This document shows positions 1-9,315 of a DNA stretch of 64,000 nt, piece after piece. A model generated the notes under the pieces. The model made no database searches and was not told where the DNA came from. It saw nothing but the letters and a program-made list of their open reading frames with translations. The DNA is from Kofleriaceae bacterium (GTDB lineage: Bacteria > Myxococcota_A > Polyangia > Haliangiales > Haliangiaceae). Each line of letters begins with the position of its first letter. Position 1 is the stretch's first letter. Made by a program: the position numbers and the translations under genes. The stretch spans positions 186,001-250,000 of the forward strand of contig JACKDR010000009.1 of assembly GCA_020633495.1 (NCBI GenBank), in the 5' to 3' direction.

Positions 1-356
1 AGGACCTCGTCGACGTACTGGTGCGCCATCTCGTGCTGCAGGACCGCGACCACGTCGGGCCACGGCCGCTCCAGCACCAGCGCCCGCGCCAGCTCGATGG
101 TCCTCGTCGCGTGCACCCAGCGGCCGAGCCGGGTCGCGCTGTCGACCAGCTCGAACACCGGCGCCCGCAGGCGACTGCCGAAGTGCGCCCAGCTGTCGGA
201 CTCGTGGACCCGGGCCAGCTCGCGCAGCAACGCCGCCTCGAGCGCGGCGCTCAGCGGCGCGACGTCGGGCGGCGGCGGCGGCGGCGGATCGGACCGCGGG
301 GTCGACGGCGCGGGCGCGTCGCCCAGCGGCAGCGTGGTCTGGCGGGGGCCGGCCAT
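1..356 (-). CDS. SprT-like zinc metalloprotease (3' end outside window)
   Basis: The minus strand from the ATG at 356 is open to the window edge, giving the first 118 residues. After a Pro-rich start the sequence reads VFELVDSATRLGRWVHATRTIELARAL and then VVAVLQHEMAHQYVDEVL; the HEMAH motif is a zinc-binding HExxH. This W-x-R-x-I-x-L spacing ahead of HEMAHQY is typical of SprT-like domains and of the DUF2786-type proteins that carry one. The C-terminal part, where a third metal ligand would lie, is missing. The family assignment rests on the HExxH context alone. The reading frame was derived directly from the reverse complement of bases 1-356. Confidence 0.72.
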   Translation of the reverse strand, partial: MAGPRQTTLPLGDAPAPSTPRSDPPPPPPPDVAPLSAALEAALLRELARVHESDSWAHFGSRLRAPVFELVDSATRLGRWVHATRTIELARALVLERPWPDVVAVLQHEMAHQYVDEV

Positions 357-425
357 GACGCGCGATCAACGCACGCCGGTCTGACTCTCTGCCACCGGCC
401 GCCACCCGCCCCGCGAGGCCGACGA

Positions 426-1538
426 TCAGGGCAGGACGACGGCGTCGTCGCAGGCCGCGGCGTCGGCCAGGGCGACCAGGATGTTGCGCATGTGCTCGGG
501 CGTGTTGGCCGCCGGCGTGCGGATGAAGTCCTGGTCGGTGTCGAAGATGACCTTGCCGCCGCCGGGGAAGCACAGCGACCAGCCGATGGGCTCGCCGCCG
601 GGCGCGGTGTGGATGACCTCGATGTTGTCGCCGGTGGCGGTGCCGGTGCACGCGTACCAGTACGCGGTCAGGGTCGGCGCCGCCTCGGGGGTGGTGGCCA
701 GGCAGCCGTTGACGGTGGTCGGGTCCTGCTGCCCGGTCACGGTCGCGGTCCAGGTGAAGGTCGCGCCCTCGCTGTTGGCGATGGTCGCGAACCCGATGTT
801 GGTCTCGTAGGTGGTCTGGTACTCGCCCTGGAGGTAGACGCCGTGGCCCGCGGCGGCGAACGCCTGGATCACCGCGACCCGCTCGGCGGGCAGCGGCGCC
901 AGCCCCGACGACACGACCAGGATGTCGGTGTCGGCCAGGTTGCCGAGATCGTCGAGCGTGGTCTGCGGCACGATCGTCGCGGTGTGCCCGGCGGCGTTGG
1001 CGACGTCGGCCCACTGCTGGTCCATGACGTGGCCGGCGTTGACCGACTGGCTCTCGATGATCGTGACGCGCTGCGGGCCGTGCGCCGCGATCGCGCAGGC
1101 GTCGCAGGTGCCGGCCGTGGCGGTGAACGAGCACTGGCCGCCGCAGCAGGTCGAGCCGCCGCCGTCGACGCAGGCGAAGCCGTCGGCGGCGATCGCGTCG
1201 GCGGGGCACTCGGCGCTGGCCCCGGTGCAGCTCTCGGCGACGTCGCACCCGGTGGCCGCGGCCCGGCACTCGACCGTGACCGGCGCGAACGCGCACAGGT
1301 TGGTGCAGCAGGTCCCGATCGCGCCGTTGTTGGCGGCGCCGAGGTCGCAGTCCTCGCCCGGCTCGACGGTGCCGTTGCCGCACTCGGCGGCGGTGGCGTC
1401 GATCGCGGCGTCCGCCACGGTCGCGTCGGCGCCGCCGTCGCGGCCGCCCTGGTTGGCGTCGAGGTACCCGGTCGACACGTCGCCGCAGGCGGCGAGCAGC
1501 ATCAGCGCAGGCGCGAACAGCGCAGCGAGCTTCCCCAT
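426..1538 (-). CDS. Cys-rich lipoprotein with C-terminal ThuA/GATase-like region
   Basis: A 370-residue predicted lipoprotein. The N-terminus is a short signal peptide ending in LLAACGD (lipobox Cys at residue 18), followed by an Asp/Ala/Gly-rich linker. Residues of about 50-165 form a Cys-rich region (CGNGTVEPGEDCDLG, CCTNLC, CDVAESCTG) like the myxococcal DUF4215/disintegrin-like repeats of exported proteins. Residues of about 175-370 (RVTIIESQ, ADTDILVVSSGL, AAGHGVYLQGEYQ) resemble a Rossmann-like class I glutamine-amidotransferase/ThuA fold, but no catalytic Cys-His pair could be assigned. It is therefore probably a surface-anchored binding protein. The substrate is unknown. Confidence 0.7.
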   Translation of the reverse strand: MGKLAALFAPALMLLAACGDVSTGYLDANQGGRDGGADATVADAAIDATAAECGNGTVEPGEDCDLGAANNGAIGTCCTNLCAFAPVTVECRAAATGCDVAESCTGASAECPADAIAADGFACVDGGGSTCCGGQCSFTATAGTCDACAIAAHGPQRVTIIESQSVNAGHVMDQQWADVANAAGHTATIVPQTTLDDLGNLADTDILVVSSGLAPLPAERVAVIQAFAAAGHGVYLQGEYQTTYETNIGFATIANSEGATFTWTATVTGQQDPTTVNGCLATTPEAAPTLTAYWYACTGTATGDNIEVIHTAPGGEPIGWSLCFPGGGKVIFDTDQDFIRTPAANTPEHMRNILVALADAAACDDAVVLP

Positions 1539-1600
1539 GGCCCGACTCTGGCCACCGATGACCCGCGGGTCAAGCGCCCGGGCGGCTCAGGTGCGCGACG

Positions 1601-2260
1601 TCACTTCAGCGACGACGACGCCTTGGCCGGCGGCTTGGCGACCACGGCCTTGGTCTGGGGCAGCGCGGCGCCCGGCTTGCGGGCGACGGCGCGCGGCGCC
1701 CGGACGCCGGCGGTGACGAACCCGAACGCGGCGCCGGCGGCGCCGCCGACCAGGTGCGCCATCTGCGACACCTGATCGTCCTTGAAGGCGGCGACCGCCT
1801 CGCGGCCCAGGTACAGGAACGCGACCGCGATGAAGGTCAGCGGGATCTCGCGCTGGCGGATGTTCGCCATCGAGGCCAGCACGATCATCATGAAGACGAT
1901 GCCGCTGGCGCCGATCAGGAACGTGTTCATGAACATGACGTTGAACAGCCCGGTGACCAGGGCCGTGATCAGGCACATCATCAGCAGCGAGAACGAGCCG
2001 TGGCGCTCCTCCAGGATCGGCCCGATCAGCAGGATCATGGCGAAGTTGCCGAGCAGGTGATCCCAGTTGGCGTGGCCGAGCGGGTGCGAGATCAGCCCGA
2101 CGTAGCTGCGGATGCCGTGGAAGTCGGGCCACGCCGCGAACCACAGCTTCATGCTGTCGGGCAGGAGCTGGACGATCACGGCGGCGACCGCGAACGTCAG
2201 CACGACCGGGGCGTTGTACGTGATGCGGAGCTTGCTGGACACGTTGTCGAAAGCTACCAC
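1601..2260 (-). CDS. rhomboid family intramembrane serine protease
   Basis: A 219-residue, strongly hydrophobic protein with about six membrane segments. It cleaves transmembrane substrates within the bilayer. Visible rhomboid signatures are HANWDHLLGN (residues 63-72), the nucleophile loop GASG with Ser119, and the catalytic His169 in HLVGGAAGAAFG. The Ser-His dyad, the HxxxxHxxxN motif and the GxxxG-rich last helix are all present, so the enzyme looks active. The C-terminus ends in a basic Ala/Pro/Lys-rich cytoplasmic tail. It is divergent from the gene at 2302 across a gap of about 40 bp. The physiological substrate cannot be inferred. Confidence 0.9.
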   Translation of the reverse strand: MVAFDNVSSKLRITYNAPVVLTFAVAAVIVQLLPDSMKLWFAAWPDFHGIRSYVGLISHPLGHANWDHLLGNFAMILLIGPILEERHGSFSLLMMCLITALVTGLFNVMFMNTFLIGASGIVFMMIVLASMANIRQREIPLTFIAVAFLYLGREAVAAFKDDQVSQMAHLVGGAAGAAFGFVTAGVRAPRAVARKPGAALPQTKAVVAKPPAKASSSLK

Positions 2261-2301
2261 GCATTCTGCGACCGGCCCGTCGGTCGCGATATCGTCACCG
2301 G

Positions 2302-3537
2302 GTGTCGCAGCGGATCGGCGAGCTCCTCGTCGCCCAGGGCCTGGTCACCGATCAGGACGTCCGGGACGTGCTCGTCTACGCGCGCCAGCGCTCGATGCGG
2401 CTCGCGTCGGCGATGGTCGCGCGCGGCCGGATCATGGCCGACGACGGCTCGCGCGCGCTGGCCAGCCAGCACGGCGTGCCGGCGGCGCTGATCAAGCACC
2501 TCGACGGCCGCGATCACACGCTGCAGGGCAAGGTGCCGGCGACGCTGGCCCGCGAGCTGTGCGCGCTGCCGCTGCGGCTGTCCCGCGACGGCGCGCTGGT
2601 GGTGTGCGTCCGCGATCCCGGCCCCGGCGCGATCGTCACGCTCGAGGCCGCGACCGGCCGGCGCATCATCCTCGCGGTCGCGGTCGAGTGCCTGCTGTCG
2701 CCGCTGGTCCAGGAGGCCTACGCGCCCAGCGCCGTGCTCGACGAGTACGACGTCGACCTCGACACCGATCACGGCGTCGAGCCCAGCGACCTCGACGCCA
2801 GCAACCTGCAGCTGGTCGACCTCGACGACCACGGCGTCGACAAGGACTTCGAGCAGTCCGGCGAGCGCCGCGCCAGCCCCGCGTTCTTCCCGGTCGGCAC
2901 CGAGCCCGGGCGCGGCCCGCGCCACACCCCGCCGGGGCCGTTCGCGGCGATCGCGCCGCCGCTCGACCCGCCGCCGCCGCCGCCGCGCCGGACCCGCACC
3001 ACCAACCAGCTGACCGCGCTCAGCGGCGTGCCGCCGGTGGCCCAGGCCCGGACCGTGACGCTCGATCCCGCGCTGGTGGCGCTGCACGCCGCCAGCAGCC
3101 GCGACGAGGTCGTCGACACCCTGCTGGCGTACCTGCGGCACCGCTTCCAGGCCGGCGTCGTCTTCGTGGTCAAGGACGGCATGGCGCTGGGCCTGCACGC
3201 CTTCGGCAACGACCTGGTCGACGACGCGGTGGCCGCGCTGGTGTGGCCGCTGTCGCAGCCGTCGGTGCTGCGCGCCGCGGTCGAGCGCGGCGCCGGCTAC
3301 GTCGGCGCGCCCGGGGACGCCAGCGTGGTCCAGGACCGGTTCTTCCGGCTGTTCGGCGGGCCGCCCGACCGGGTCGTCGTCGTGCCGGTCAAGATCAAGG
3401 ACCGCGTCGTCAACCTGCTCTACGCGCACGGCGCGCGCAACGCCACGCTCGAGGCCGCCGCGATCGAGCTCGGCACGCTGGCCGACGCCGCCGAGGAGGC
3501 GTTCGTGCGGATCATCCTCGACGGCAAGACGTCGTAG
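2302..3537 (+). CDS. GspE/MshEN N-terminal domain protein with C-terminal GAF-like domain
   Basis: A 411-residue cytoplasmic protein; GTG start at 2302. The first ~150 residues (IGELLVAQGLVTDQDVRDVLVYARQ..., LASQHGVPAALI..., LCALPLRL) match the type II secretion ATPase N-terminal (MshEN-like) domain, which in related proteins binds cyclic di-GMP or partner proteins. An acidic stretch and a Pro-rich linker (about residues 150-245) follow. The last ~155 residues (LVALHAASSRDEVVDTLLAYLRHRFQAGVVFVVKDG, VVVVPVKIKDRVVNLLYAHG) resemble a GAF-type sensor. No ATPase domain is present, so it is a regulator rather than a secretion motor. Similar MshEN-GAF proteins occur in myxobacteria; the ligand is unknown. 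Confidence 0.7.
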   Translation: MSQRIGELLVAQGLVTDQDVRDVLVYARQRSMRLASAMVARGRIMADDGSRALASQHGVPAALIKHLDGRDHTLQGKVPATLARELCALPLRLSRDGALVVCVRDPGPGAIVTLEAATGRRIILAVAVECLLSPLVQEAYAPSAVLDEYDVDLDTDHGVEPSDLDASNLQLVDLDDHGVDKDFEQSGERRASPAFFPVGTEPGRGPRHTPPGPFAAIAPPLDPPPPPPRRTRTTNQLTALSGVPPVAQARTVTLDPALVALHAASSRDEVVDTLLAYLRHRFQAGVVFVVKDGMALGLHAFGNDLVDDAVAALVWPLSQPSVLRAAVERGAGYVGAPGDASVVQDRFFRLFGGPPDRVVVVPVKIKDRVVNLLYAHGARNATLEAAAIELGTLADAAEEAFVRIILDGKTS

Positions 3538-3552
3538 CCGCCGGCGCCGGGC

Positions 3553-4848
3553 TCACGTCGCCGGCTCGGGCGCCGGGCCGACCCGCAGGTAGCGCAGGCA
3601 CAAGAGGGCGCCGACGAACGCCAGCACCGCGAAGCCCTGGAACAGGACGTGCCAGCCCCAGCGGTCGGACACGTAGACCAGGACGAAGCCCTGGACGACC
3701 TGGCCGATCGAGCCGATGCCGTTGATCAGCCCCGACGCCAGCGCCGCGGCGTGGGGGCCGCCGAGGTCCTGGGCCACCGCGCCGCAGATCAGCGAGTCGG
3801 CGGCGAACAGGCAGCCGCCGACCAGCAGCAGGCCGCCGATGTTGGCGCCGCGCGACGCGTCGCCGATCGCCTGGTACAGGTACAGCGCGCCGACCAGGCC
3901 GAGCAGGAACGTGAACGCGGCCGCGACCCGCCGCTTGGCGAAGACGCGATCCGCGACGAAGCCCGCGATCACGACCATGACCAGGCCGCCGAGCTCGAAG
4001 AAGATCGAGTGGTCGAGGGCGTCGACCCGCGAGTAGTGCAGCGCGGTCTCGAGGTAGAACGGCAGCCACAACAGGAACGCGTAGCGGATCAGCTTGCAGC
4101 AGAAGTAGGCGCCGCCCATCGCCCACACCATCGGCGTGCGCAGGACCCGCGGCCACTCGGCGCGCAGCAGCCGCCGCCGCTCCTCGAGATCGTCGCGGCC
4201 GAGCGCGATCGCGTCGGGGTCGGCGAAGCCGACGTCGGACGGCCGATCGCGGACCAGCAGGAAGAACGCGACCGCGATCACCGCGACCCACAGCGCGGTG
4301 CCGACGAAGACGCCGCGCCAGCCGAACGCGCCGATCAGCCGCGCCGCGGCCAGGGTCGCGACCATGCCGCCGGCCTGGTAGCAGGTCGACCACCAGCCCA
4401 TGACCTCGCCACGGCGGCGGGTGCCGAACCACGACGCCATGACCTTGCTGTTGCCGGGCCAGCCGGTCGACTGGGCGTAGCCGTTGAGGCCCCACAGAAG
4501 GACGTAGACGCCGATGACCGTGCCGGTGACGGTGTGGACCTGCTGGAACGTCACCGCGATCGCCGCCGACAGCAGCATGCCGAGCGCGACCCAGCGGCGC
4601 GGGCCGATCCGGTCGGTGACGAAGCCGTTGACGACCTGGCCGACGCAGTAGGCCGCGTTGTACGCGGTGTCGATGTAGTTGAGCTGGGCCTTGGACAGGC
4701 CGAACTCGCGGACCAAGGTGGTCTTGGTCGCCTTCACCGGCATCCGGGTGAAGTAGTAGGAGAAGTACGACAGCCACGACGCCGCGAAGACGCGGGCCAG
4801 CCACGACGGCGGCGCCGCGGGCGACGACTCGGGGCGCAGGTCCGCCAT
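3553..4848 (-). CDS. MFS transporter, organophosphate:phosphate antiporter type
   Basis: A 431-residue polytopic membrane protein with about 12 segments. The N-terminus (YFSYYFTRMPVKATKTTLVREFGLSKAQLNYIDTAY) and the loop VNGFVTDRIGPRRW are characteristic of the OPA subfamily (GlpT/UhpT/SLC37), which exchanges sugar phosphates or glycerol-3-phosphate for inorganic phosphate. Other family features are GWPGNSKVMASWFGTRRRGEVMGWWSTCYQAGG in the first half and LINGIGSIGQVVQGF in the second. The start at 4848 gives the usual family length. It is convergent with the gene ending at 3537 and upstream of the lipoprotein gene at 4916-7333. The substrate cannot be decided from sequence. Confidence 0.87.
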   Translation of the reverse strand: MADLRPESSPAAPPSWLARVFAASWLSYFSYYFTRMPVKATKTTLVREFGLSKAQLNYIDTAYNAAYCVGQVVNGFVTDRIGPRRWVALGMLLSAAIAVTFQQVHTVTGTVIGVYVLLWGLNGYAQSTGWPGNSKVMASWFGTRRRGEVMGWWSTCYQAGGMVATLAAARLIGAFGWRGVFVGTALWVAVIAVAFFLLVRDRPSDVGFADPDAIALGRDDLEERRRLLRAEWPRVLRTPMVWAMGGAYFCCKLIRYAFLLWLPFYLETALHYSRVDALDHSIFFELGGLVMVVIAGFVADRVFAKRRVAAAFTFLLGLVGALYLYQAIGDASRGANIGGLLLVGGCLFAADSLICGAVAQDLGGPHAAALASGLINGIGSIGQVVQGFVLVYVSDRWGWHVLFQGFAVLAFVGALLCLRYLRVGPAPEPAT

Positions 4849-4915
4849 CGCGGCGGACGTTACCCCACGTGGCGGTGACGATGGTGGCGCGCGGGTCGCA
4901 GGCGCCCGCGCCGGG

Positions 4916-7333
4916 CTACGGCACGGTCGGCGTGCCGGTCGCGGCCAGCGAGGTCAGGAACGCGGTCCAGTCGGCGATCGCCGCCGCGTTCTGCTGGGCC
5001 ACGAAGTGGCCGTCGTAGCCGTCGGGCTGGTACTGGAAGCACGCCGCGGTGCGGGCCTGGCCGTCGCCGCCGGTGCGGTTGAGCGACACCGGGCGCGCCA
5101 CCGTCGACAGCCCGCTGATGCCCGAGCCCACCACCGGCTCGGCGAGCTGCAGCCGCATCGCCTTGGCCGTGATGTTGAGCGTGCCGGTCGGCGAGTAGCT
5201 GTCGCCCTCGCCCCAGCTCATCCAGACGTGCTTCGACGGCACGCCGATCGGCGGCCGGGCCACCAGCAGCGGGTCGTAGTTCACCGGGTCGATGCGATCG
5301 AAGTAGGTCTGCCAGATCGTCATGATCGGGTGGCCGTTGGTCAGGTCCTCGCCGACGATGAACGACAGCGCCTGCTTGGCGTCGACCGGGCTGGTCTTCG
5401 ACAGGATGCCCTCGGACAGGTAGCTGCCGGCGCCCGAGAAGATCGCGCCCTGGGCCTCGTCGCCGGCGGCGACGCCGAGGATGCCGACGTTGGAGCCCTG
5501 CGAGTGGCCGAAGTAGTAGGTCTTGGTCGCGTCGAAGTCGACGTCGACGGCGCCGACCGTGAACGGCGCGACCTGGGCGACGCGCAGGGTCTGGACCACG
5601 TCGACGCCGCCCTGCAGGTGGTTGTCGCGCGCCGCCTGCGGGTTGACGACGTTGAAGACCAGGCCGTCGGGATCGCGGGTCGAGCTGCCGCGGCGCTCGC
5701 CGTGGCCGACGCCGTCGAAGGTCAGCGTCGCCATCGGCGTCGACGCGGTGGCGAGGTGCTCGGCGATGCCGTTGTTGACCGCCGCCTTGAAGCTGCCGCC
5801 GGTGCCGTGGGCGTGGACCACCAGCGGCCAGCCGCCGGCCGGCATCTGCGACTTGGGCACGGTCAGCGCGAAGCAGACGTCGAGGGTGCCGTTCTGCACC
5901 GGGTCGCCGTTGCCGTCGTACATGATGTTGCCGCCGTCGGCGGGGAACTCGTAGGGCAGCGTGCCCTGCTGGAAGTTCGGGATCGAGACGCGGCCGTGGA
6001 TCTCCCAGAACGAGCCGCTCGAGTCGCCGCACACCCGCGCGGTGTCGCCGGCGATCTCGCACGGCGACGCGGTCGCGCCGTCGCACAGGGTCAGGTCCGA
6101 CAGCGCCGGCAGCGGGCCGGCCTCGACGGCCTGGGCCAGCTTGACCATGCGACCGGTGGTGTCCTGCACGGTGAACACGGTGGCCGCGGCGACGTCGGCG
6201 GCGGTCATGCCCTCCTGGGCCAGGAACGTGCGGAAGTTGTCGTACGCGGCCCAGGCCCGGGCCAGGGTGGCGTCGGTCGGCGCGGTGTCGCCGAGCAGGG
6301 CCTGCAGGTCGGCCTCCTGGGTCGGCGCCTCGCCGGCGGTCGAGCGGATCGCCGAGGTCAGGTAGACCGCGTACTGGTGGCCGGGCAAGAGCGGCTCGTT
6401 GCGCGCGGGCGCGACCTGGAAGGTGTGCTGGCACTCGTACAGGCCCTTGCCGGTGTCGTACGAGAACGAGCGCTGGCGATCGTTGCCGAACTCGGCCGAC
6501 GCCGGATCGGTGACGTCGATGAAGTGGACGTTGGCGCCGTTGGCACCGATGGTGTCGAAGTCGAACTCCTTCGAGAACCGGAAGGTGACGTTGGCGACGC
6601 TCGAGAAGCCGTCGAAGTCGGCGGACAGCGCGTCGGCGTAGAGGTCGACGATGTCGACGCCGAGCAGCGACGGGCCGGGGCGCGGGAAGTCGGACAGATC
6701 GAGCGTGCCGTCCTCCTTGACCCGGGCGTCGTTGGGGAACGGCAGGGCGAAGAAGTCGGACAGCTGGGTGCCCGGCCGCGGCACCGTGAACAGGATCCGG
6801 AACGGCGCGTTGTCGGCGGGGCACGCGACGCCGGTGAACGGCGGGAAGGCGTCGACGCCGCGGACGCACACGCCGCCGGCGCTGCACGCCAGGCCGGCGA
6901 TGCAGTCCTGGTTGGAGGTGCAACCGGCGCCGAGGTCGCCGTCGCCGGCGGCGACGCAGGTGCCGCCGAAGCCGTACAGCTCGCAGACCAGGTCCTTGGC
7001 GCACTCGGCGCCGGACGAGCACGGGTCGCCGATCTCGCCGCTGCCCGACGGCGCGCACACGCCGTTGGGCGAGCAGAACAGGCCGGTCGAGCAGTCGTGG
7101 TTGGCCGAGCACATGCCACCGAGACCGATCGAGCCCTCGGCGACGCAGCGGTCGGCGGCGCAGACCTGGCCGGCGGCGCAGTCGGTCGTCGTCGTGCACG
7201 CGGTCGGGGTGTCGTCCCCGGTGCTGTTGTCGTCGCCTCCGAACAGGAAGCACGCGGACAGCGCCACCGCGGCCGCCGCGAGCGCGGCGGTCCGGATGAC
7301 GAAGCGAGGCAAGGCGAACGTGCTGCGGCTCAC
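4916..7333 (-). CDS. lipoprotein with Cys-rich repeats and lipase-like alpha/beta-hydrolase domain
   Basis: An approximately 805-residue exported protein. I chose the GTG at 7333 (VSRSTFALPRFVIRTAALAAAAVALSAC) because it gives a proper lipoprotein signal; upstream codons are non-coding in character. After the lipobox Cys come four CxxxxxC-type repeats (DCAAGQVCA, DCSTGLFCS, ECAKDLVCE, DCIAGLACS). Next is a segment with FFALPFPNDARVKEDGTLDL, resembling the bacterial virulence-factor lipase N-terminal domain. The alpha/beta-hydrolase follows, with an oxyanion-type HAHGTGG near residue 507 and the nucleophile elbow GHSQG near residue 610. It probably acts at the cell surface as an esterase or lipase. 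Substrate and acid/His partners were not assigned. Confidence 0.75.
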   Translation of the reverse strand: MSRSTFALPRFVIRTAALAAAAVALSACFLFGGDDNSTGDDTPTACTTTTDCAAGQVCAADRCVAEGSIGLGGMCSANHDCSTGLFCSPNGVCAPSGSGEIGDPCSSGAECAKDLVCELYGFGGTCVAAGDGDLGAGCTSNQDCIAGLACSAGGVCVRGVDAFPPFTGVACPADNAPFRILFTVPRPGTQLSDFFALPFPNDARVKEDGTLDLSDFPRPGPSLLGVDIVDLYADALSADFDGFSSVANVTFRFSKEFDFDTIGANGANVHFIDVTDPASAEFGNDRQRSFSYDTGKGLYECQHTFQVAPARNEPLLPGHQYAVYLTSAIRSTAGEAPTQEADLQALLGDTAPTDATLARAWAAYDNFRTFLAQEGMTAADVAAATVFTVQDTTGRMVKLAQAVEAGPLPALSDLTLCDGATASPCEIAGDTARVCGDSSGSFWEIHGRVSIPNFQQGTLPYEFPADGGNIMYDGNGDPVQNGTLDVCFALTVPKSQMPAGGWPLVVHAHGTGGSFKAAVNNGIAEHLATASTPMATLTFDGVGHGERRGSSTRDPDGLVFNVVNPQAARDNHLQGGVDVVQTLRVAQVAPFTVGAVDVDFDATKTYYFGHSQGSNVGILGVAAGDEAQGAIFSGAGSYLSEGILSKTSPVDAKQALSFIVGEDLTNGHPIMTIWQTYFDRIDPVNYDPLLVARPPIGVPSKHVWMSWGEGDSYSPTGTLNITAKAMRLQLAEPVVGSGISGLSTVARPVSLNRTGGDGQARTAACFQYQPDGYDGHFVAQQNAAAIADWTAFLTSLAATGTPTVP

Positions 7334-7440
7334 GGTTATCCCCCCGAGAAGTCTGGCCTCCGACGATAGCCGACTCGCGCCCGGGGACAAAGGCGCTTGC
7401 GCGGGCGTACCAGGTCCTGGCAATCATCGCCCCTCCCCGC

Positions 7441-8091
7441 ATGGACGCCATCGCCCACCACCTGCAGGACCTCATCCGCGACCTCGGTTACACGGGGCTG
7501 TTCGTGCTGATCGTGCTCGAGAGCACGGCGGTGCCGGTCCCGTCGCTGCTGGTCATGCCGTTCGCCGGCTTCCTGGCGTCGCAGGGCCACTTCTCGCTGC
7601 CCGCGATCCTCGCCGTCAACGCCGCCGGCGCCCTGGTCGGCTCGGGCCTGTCGTACTGGTTCGGCGCCGCCGGCGGCAAGCCGCTGCTCCTGCGCTACGG
7701 CAAGTACATCCTGGTCCGCCCCGAGGACATCCAGAAGACCCACGACTTCTTCGAGAAGTACGGCGCCCGGACGATCTTCGTGGCCCGCTTCCTGCCGGTC
7801 CTGCGCCACATCATCTCGATCCCGGCGGGCATCGCGCGCATGCGCCTGCCGACCTTCTTCGGCCTCACGCTGGCCGGCGCCAGCATCTGGGGCGGCGGCC
7901 TGATGGTCCTCGGCTACGAGCTGGGCGCCAACTGGGAGCACGTCGTGATGACGTGGAAGAAGGTCGACGTCTTCGTCGGCGCGATGACCGTGCTGCTGCT
8001 GGTCGTCTTCGCGGTCCGCTTCGTGCGAAAGCGCCGGAGCCGGGCGGCTGCTACCCCTGAGCACACCCCCGCACCGGAGTCCGACGCGTGA
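7441..8091 (+). CDS. DedA family membrane protein (VTT domain)
   Basis: A 216-residue inner-membrane protein. It has the DedA/SNARE-associated (VTT) layout: a re-entrant N-terminal hydrophobic segment (GLFVLIVLESTAVPVPSLLVMPFAGFLAS), a glycine-rich helix, and the signature FVARFLPVLRHIISIPAGIARM around residues 117-138. That signature corresponds to the conserved FxRxxPxxRxxxxxxAG motif. Family members act in lipid flipping (undecaprenyl-phosphate or phospholipid recycling) and proton-motive-force homeostasis. A short charged, Ala/Pro-rich tail follows the last helix. Divergent from the lipoprotein gene at 7333. Confidence 0.87.
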   Translation: MDAIAHHLQDLIRDLGYTGLFVLIVLESTAVPVPSLLVMPFAGFLASQGHFSLPAILAVNAAGALVGSGLSYWFGAAGGKPLLLRYGKYILVRPEDIQKTHDFFEKYGARTIFVARFLPVLRHIISIPAGIARMRLPTFFGLTLAGASIWGGGLMVLGYELGANWEHVVMTWKKVDVFVGAMTVLLLVVFAVRFVRKRRSRAAATPEHTPAPESDA

Positions 8092-8194
8092 GCCCCTTCC
8101 TGACGGATTCGCCTAGACGTGCCGCGGGGTTGGCACTAAGGTGGGACCGCTTCGTGCGGGTCTCTCCTGCTGGGTGCATGATAGGTACACCACG

Positions 8195-9196
8195 ATGTCT
8201 GTCGCGGCCGAAGCAGTAGCGGTCGACCTGTTCGATCACCGCGAGCTCGCAGTGGTCGAGCGAGCGCTCGCTGCGGTAGCGTCTCGCGCGCCCGCCGATG
8301 CGGACGTGCTGCGCGGGCTGATCCGCCAGCTCCGCGAGGCCCAGATCCTGCTCGACGAGTCGCGGGCCCTGCGGGCGCCCACCGCCCTGGGCGGCGAGCC
8401 CCGCACCGAGTCGACCCTGATCGGCCACCTGATCAGCCTCGACGGCCTGTCCGGCGACCTGGCCCTGCCCCTCAAGGCCAACCTGTCGCGGACCTACCTG
8501 CTGACCAAGATCAACTTCCTGCGCGCGTTCGTGAAGGCCACGACCGCCCTGGAGCGCAGCTCGCCCGAGTTCCACGAGTTCTCGCACGACCTGCGCGAGG
8601 AGCTGGGCCAGTCGATCTACACGCTGCTCGCCGAGGAGCTGTTCCTGGCGATGCTGCGCAAGCCCGACATCGACGAGCGCATCAAGCGCCGCGCCGCCGA
8701 CAAGCTGATCACGGTGTGGGACGACGCCCATCTCGAGATCGACGACTTCGCGCCGCTGCTCGAGTCGGCGTGGCACGCGCGCAACCGCATCACCTCGGAC
8801 TTCGGCTGCCTGGTCGGCGCCACCGAGACCTTCCGGCTGGTCTGCGAGGACTGCAGCCCCGAGGTCCTCGAGTTCTTCGCCCGCGACGACCGCTCGTTCG
8901 ACGAGTCGGCGGCGTTCGAGGAGTTCCTGTTCAACATGACGCACGAGGAGCTCGACCAGCTCCGCAAGCGCATGCGCGACGACGGCCTGCGCTCGGTGAG
9001 CTCGGCGTGGGCGTCGAAGGTGCTGGGCCGCCACATCGACGAGCTCGAGCACTCGCACGAGATCGACCCGATCGCGCTGTACCGCAGCTACAACCGGCGC
9101 CAGCTCGCGGCCGACTTCCGGGTCATGTCGGGCTCGCCCGGCCCGCGGCGCACCGCCGAGGGCTACCTGATGGTCGACCTGCTCGACCGCGGCTGA
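8195..9196 (+). CDS. conserved protein of unknown function, all-alpha
   Basis: A 333-residue soluble protein starting at the ATG at 8195 (MSVAAEAVAVDLFDHREL); the frame upstream is open but not protein-like. It is rich in Glu/Arg/Leu and predicted mostly helical. There is no signal peptide, no membrane segment and no recognisable catalytic motif. Landmarks are TLIGHLISLDGLSGDLALPLKANLSRTYLLTKINFLR (about residues 70-110), HDLREELGQSIYTLLAEELFLAML and the C-terminal YRSYNRRQLAADFRVMSGSPGPRRTAEGYLMVDLLDR. Lone gene between DedA and a small lipoprotein. I do not recognise the family and assign no function. Confidence 0.75.
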   Translation: MSVAAEAVAVDLFDHRELAVVERALAAVASRAPADADVLRGLIRQLREAQILLDESRALRAPTALGGEPRTESTLIGHLISLDGLSGDLALPLKANLSRTYLLTKINFLRAFVKATTALERSSPEFHEFSHDLREELGQSIYTLLAEELFLAMLRKPDIDERIKRRAADKLITVWDDAHLEIDDFAPLLESAWHARNRITSDFGCLVGATETFRLVCEDCSPEVLEFFARDDRSFDESAAFEEFLFNMTHEELDQLRKRMRDDGLRSVSSAWASKVLGRHIDELEHSHEIDPIALYRSYNRRQLAADFRVMSGSPGPRRTAEGYLMVDLLDRG

Positions 9197-9315
9197 GCGG
9201 TTGTAGAACGACCTCGTTCCTGAGCGGCCGAGCGGGGAGCTCGCGCGCCGCCGGTCGATCCGGAAGGGCGCGGTGGCCGTATCATGAGGGCCCGGGGTAG
9301 CCTGGGCCCACCGCC

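Noticed and set aside
21..1775. Long plus-strand open frame over the first genes
   Set aside because: It is antisense to well-supported minus-strand genes (lipoprotein, SprT-like) and has an Arg/Gly-dominated composition typical of shadow frames in GC-rich DNA.
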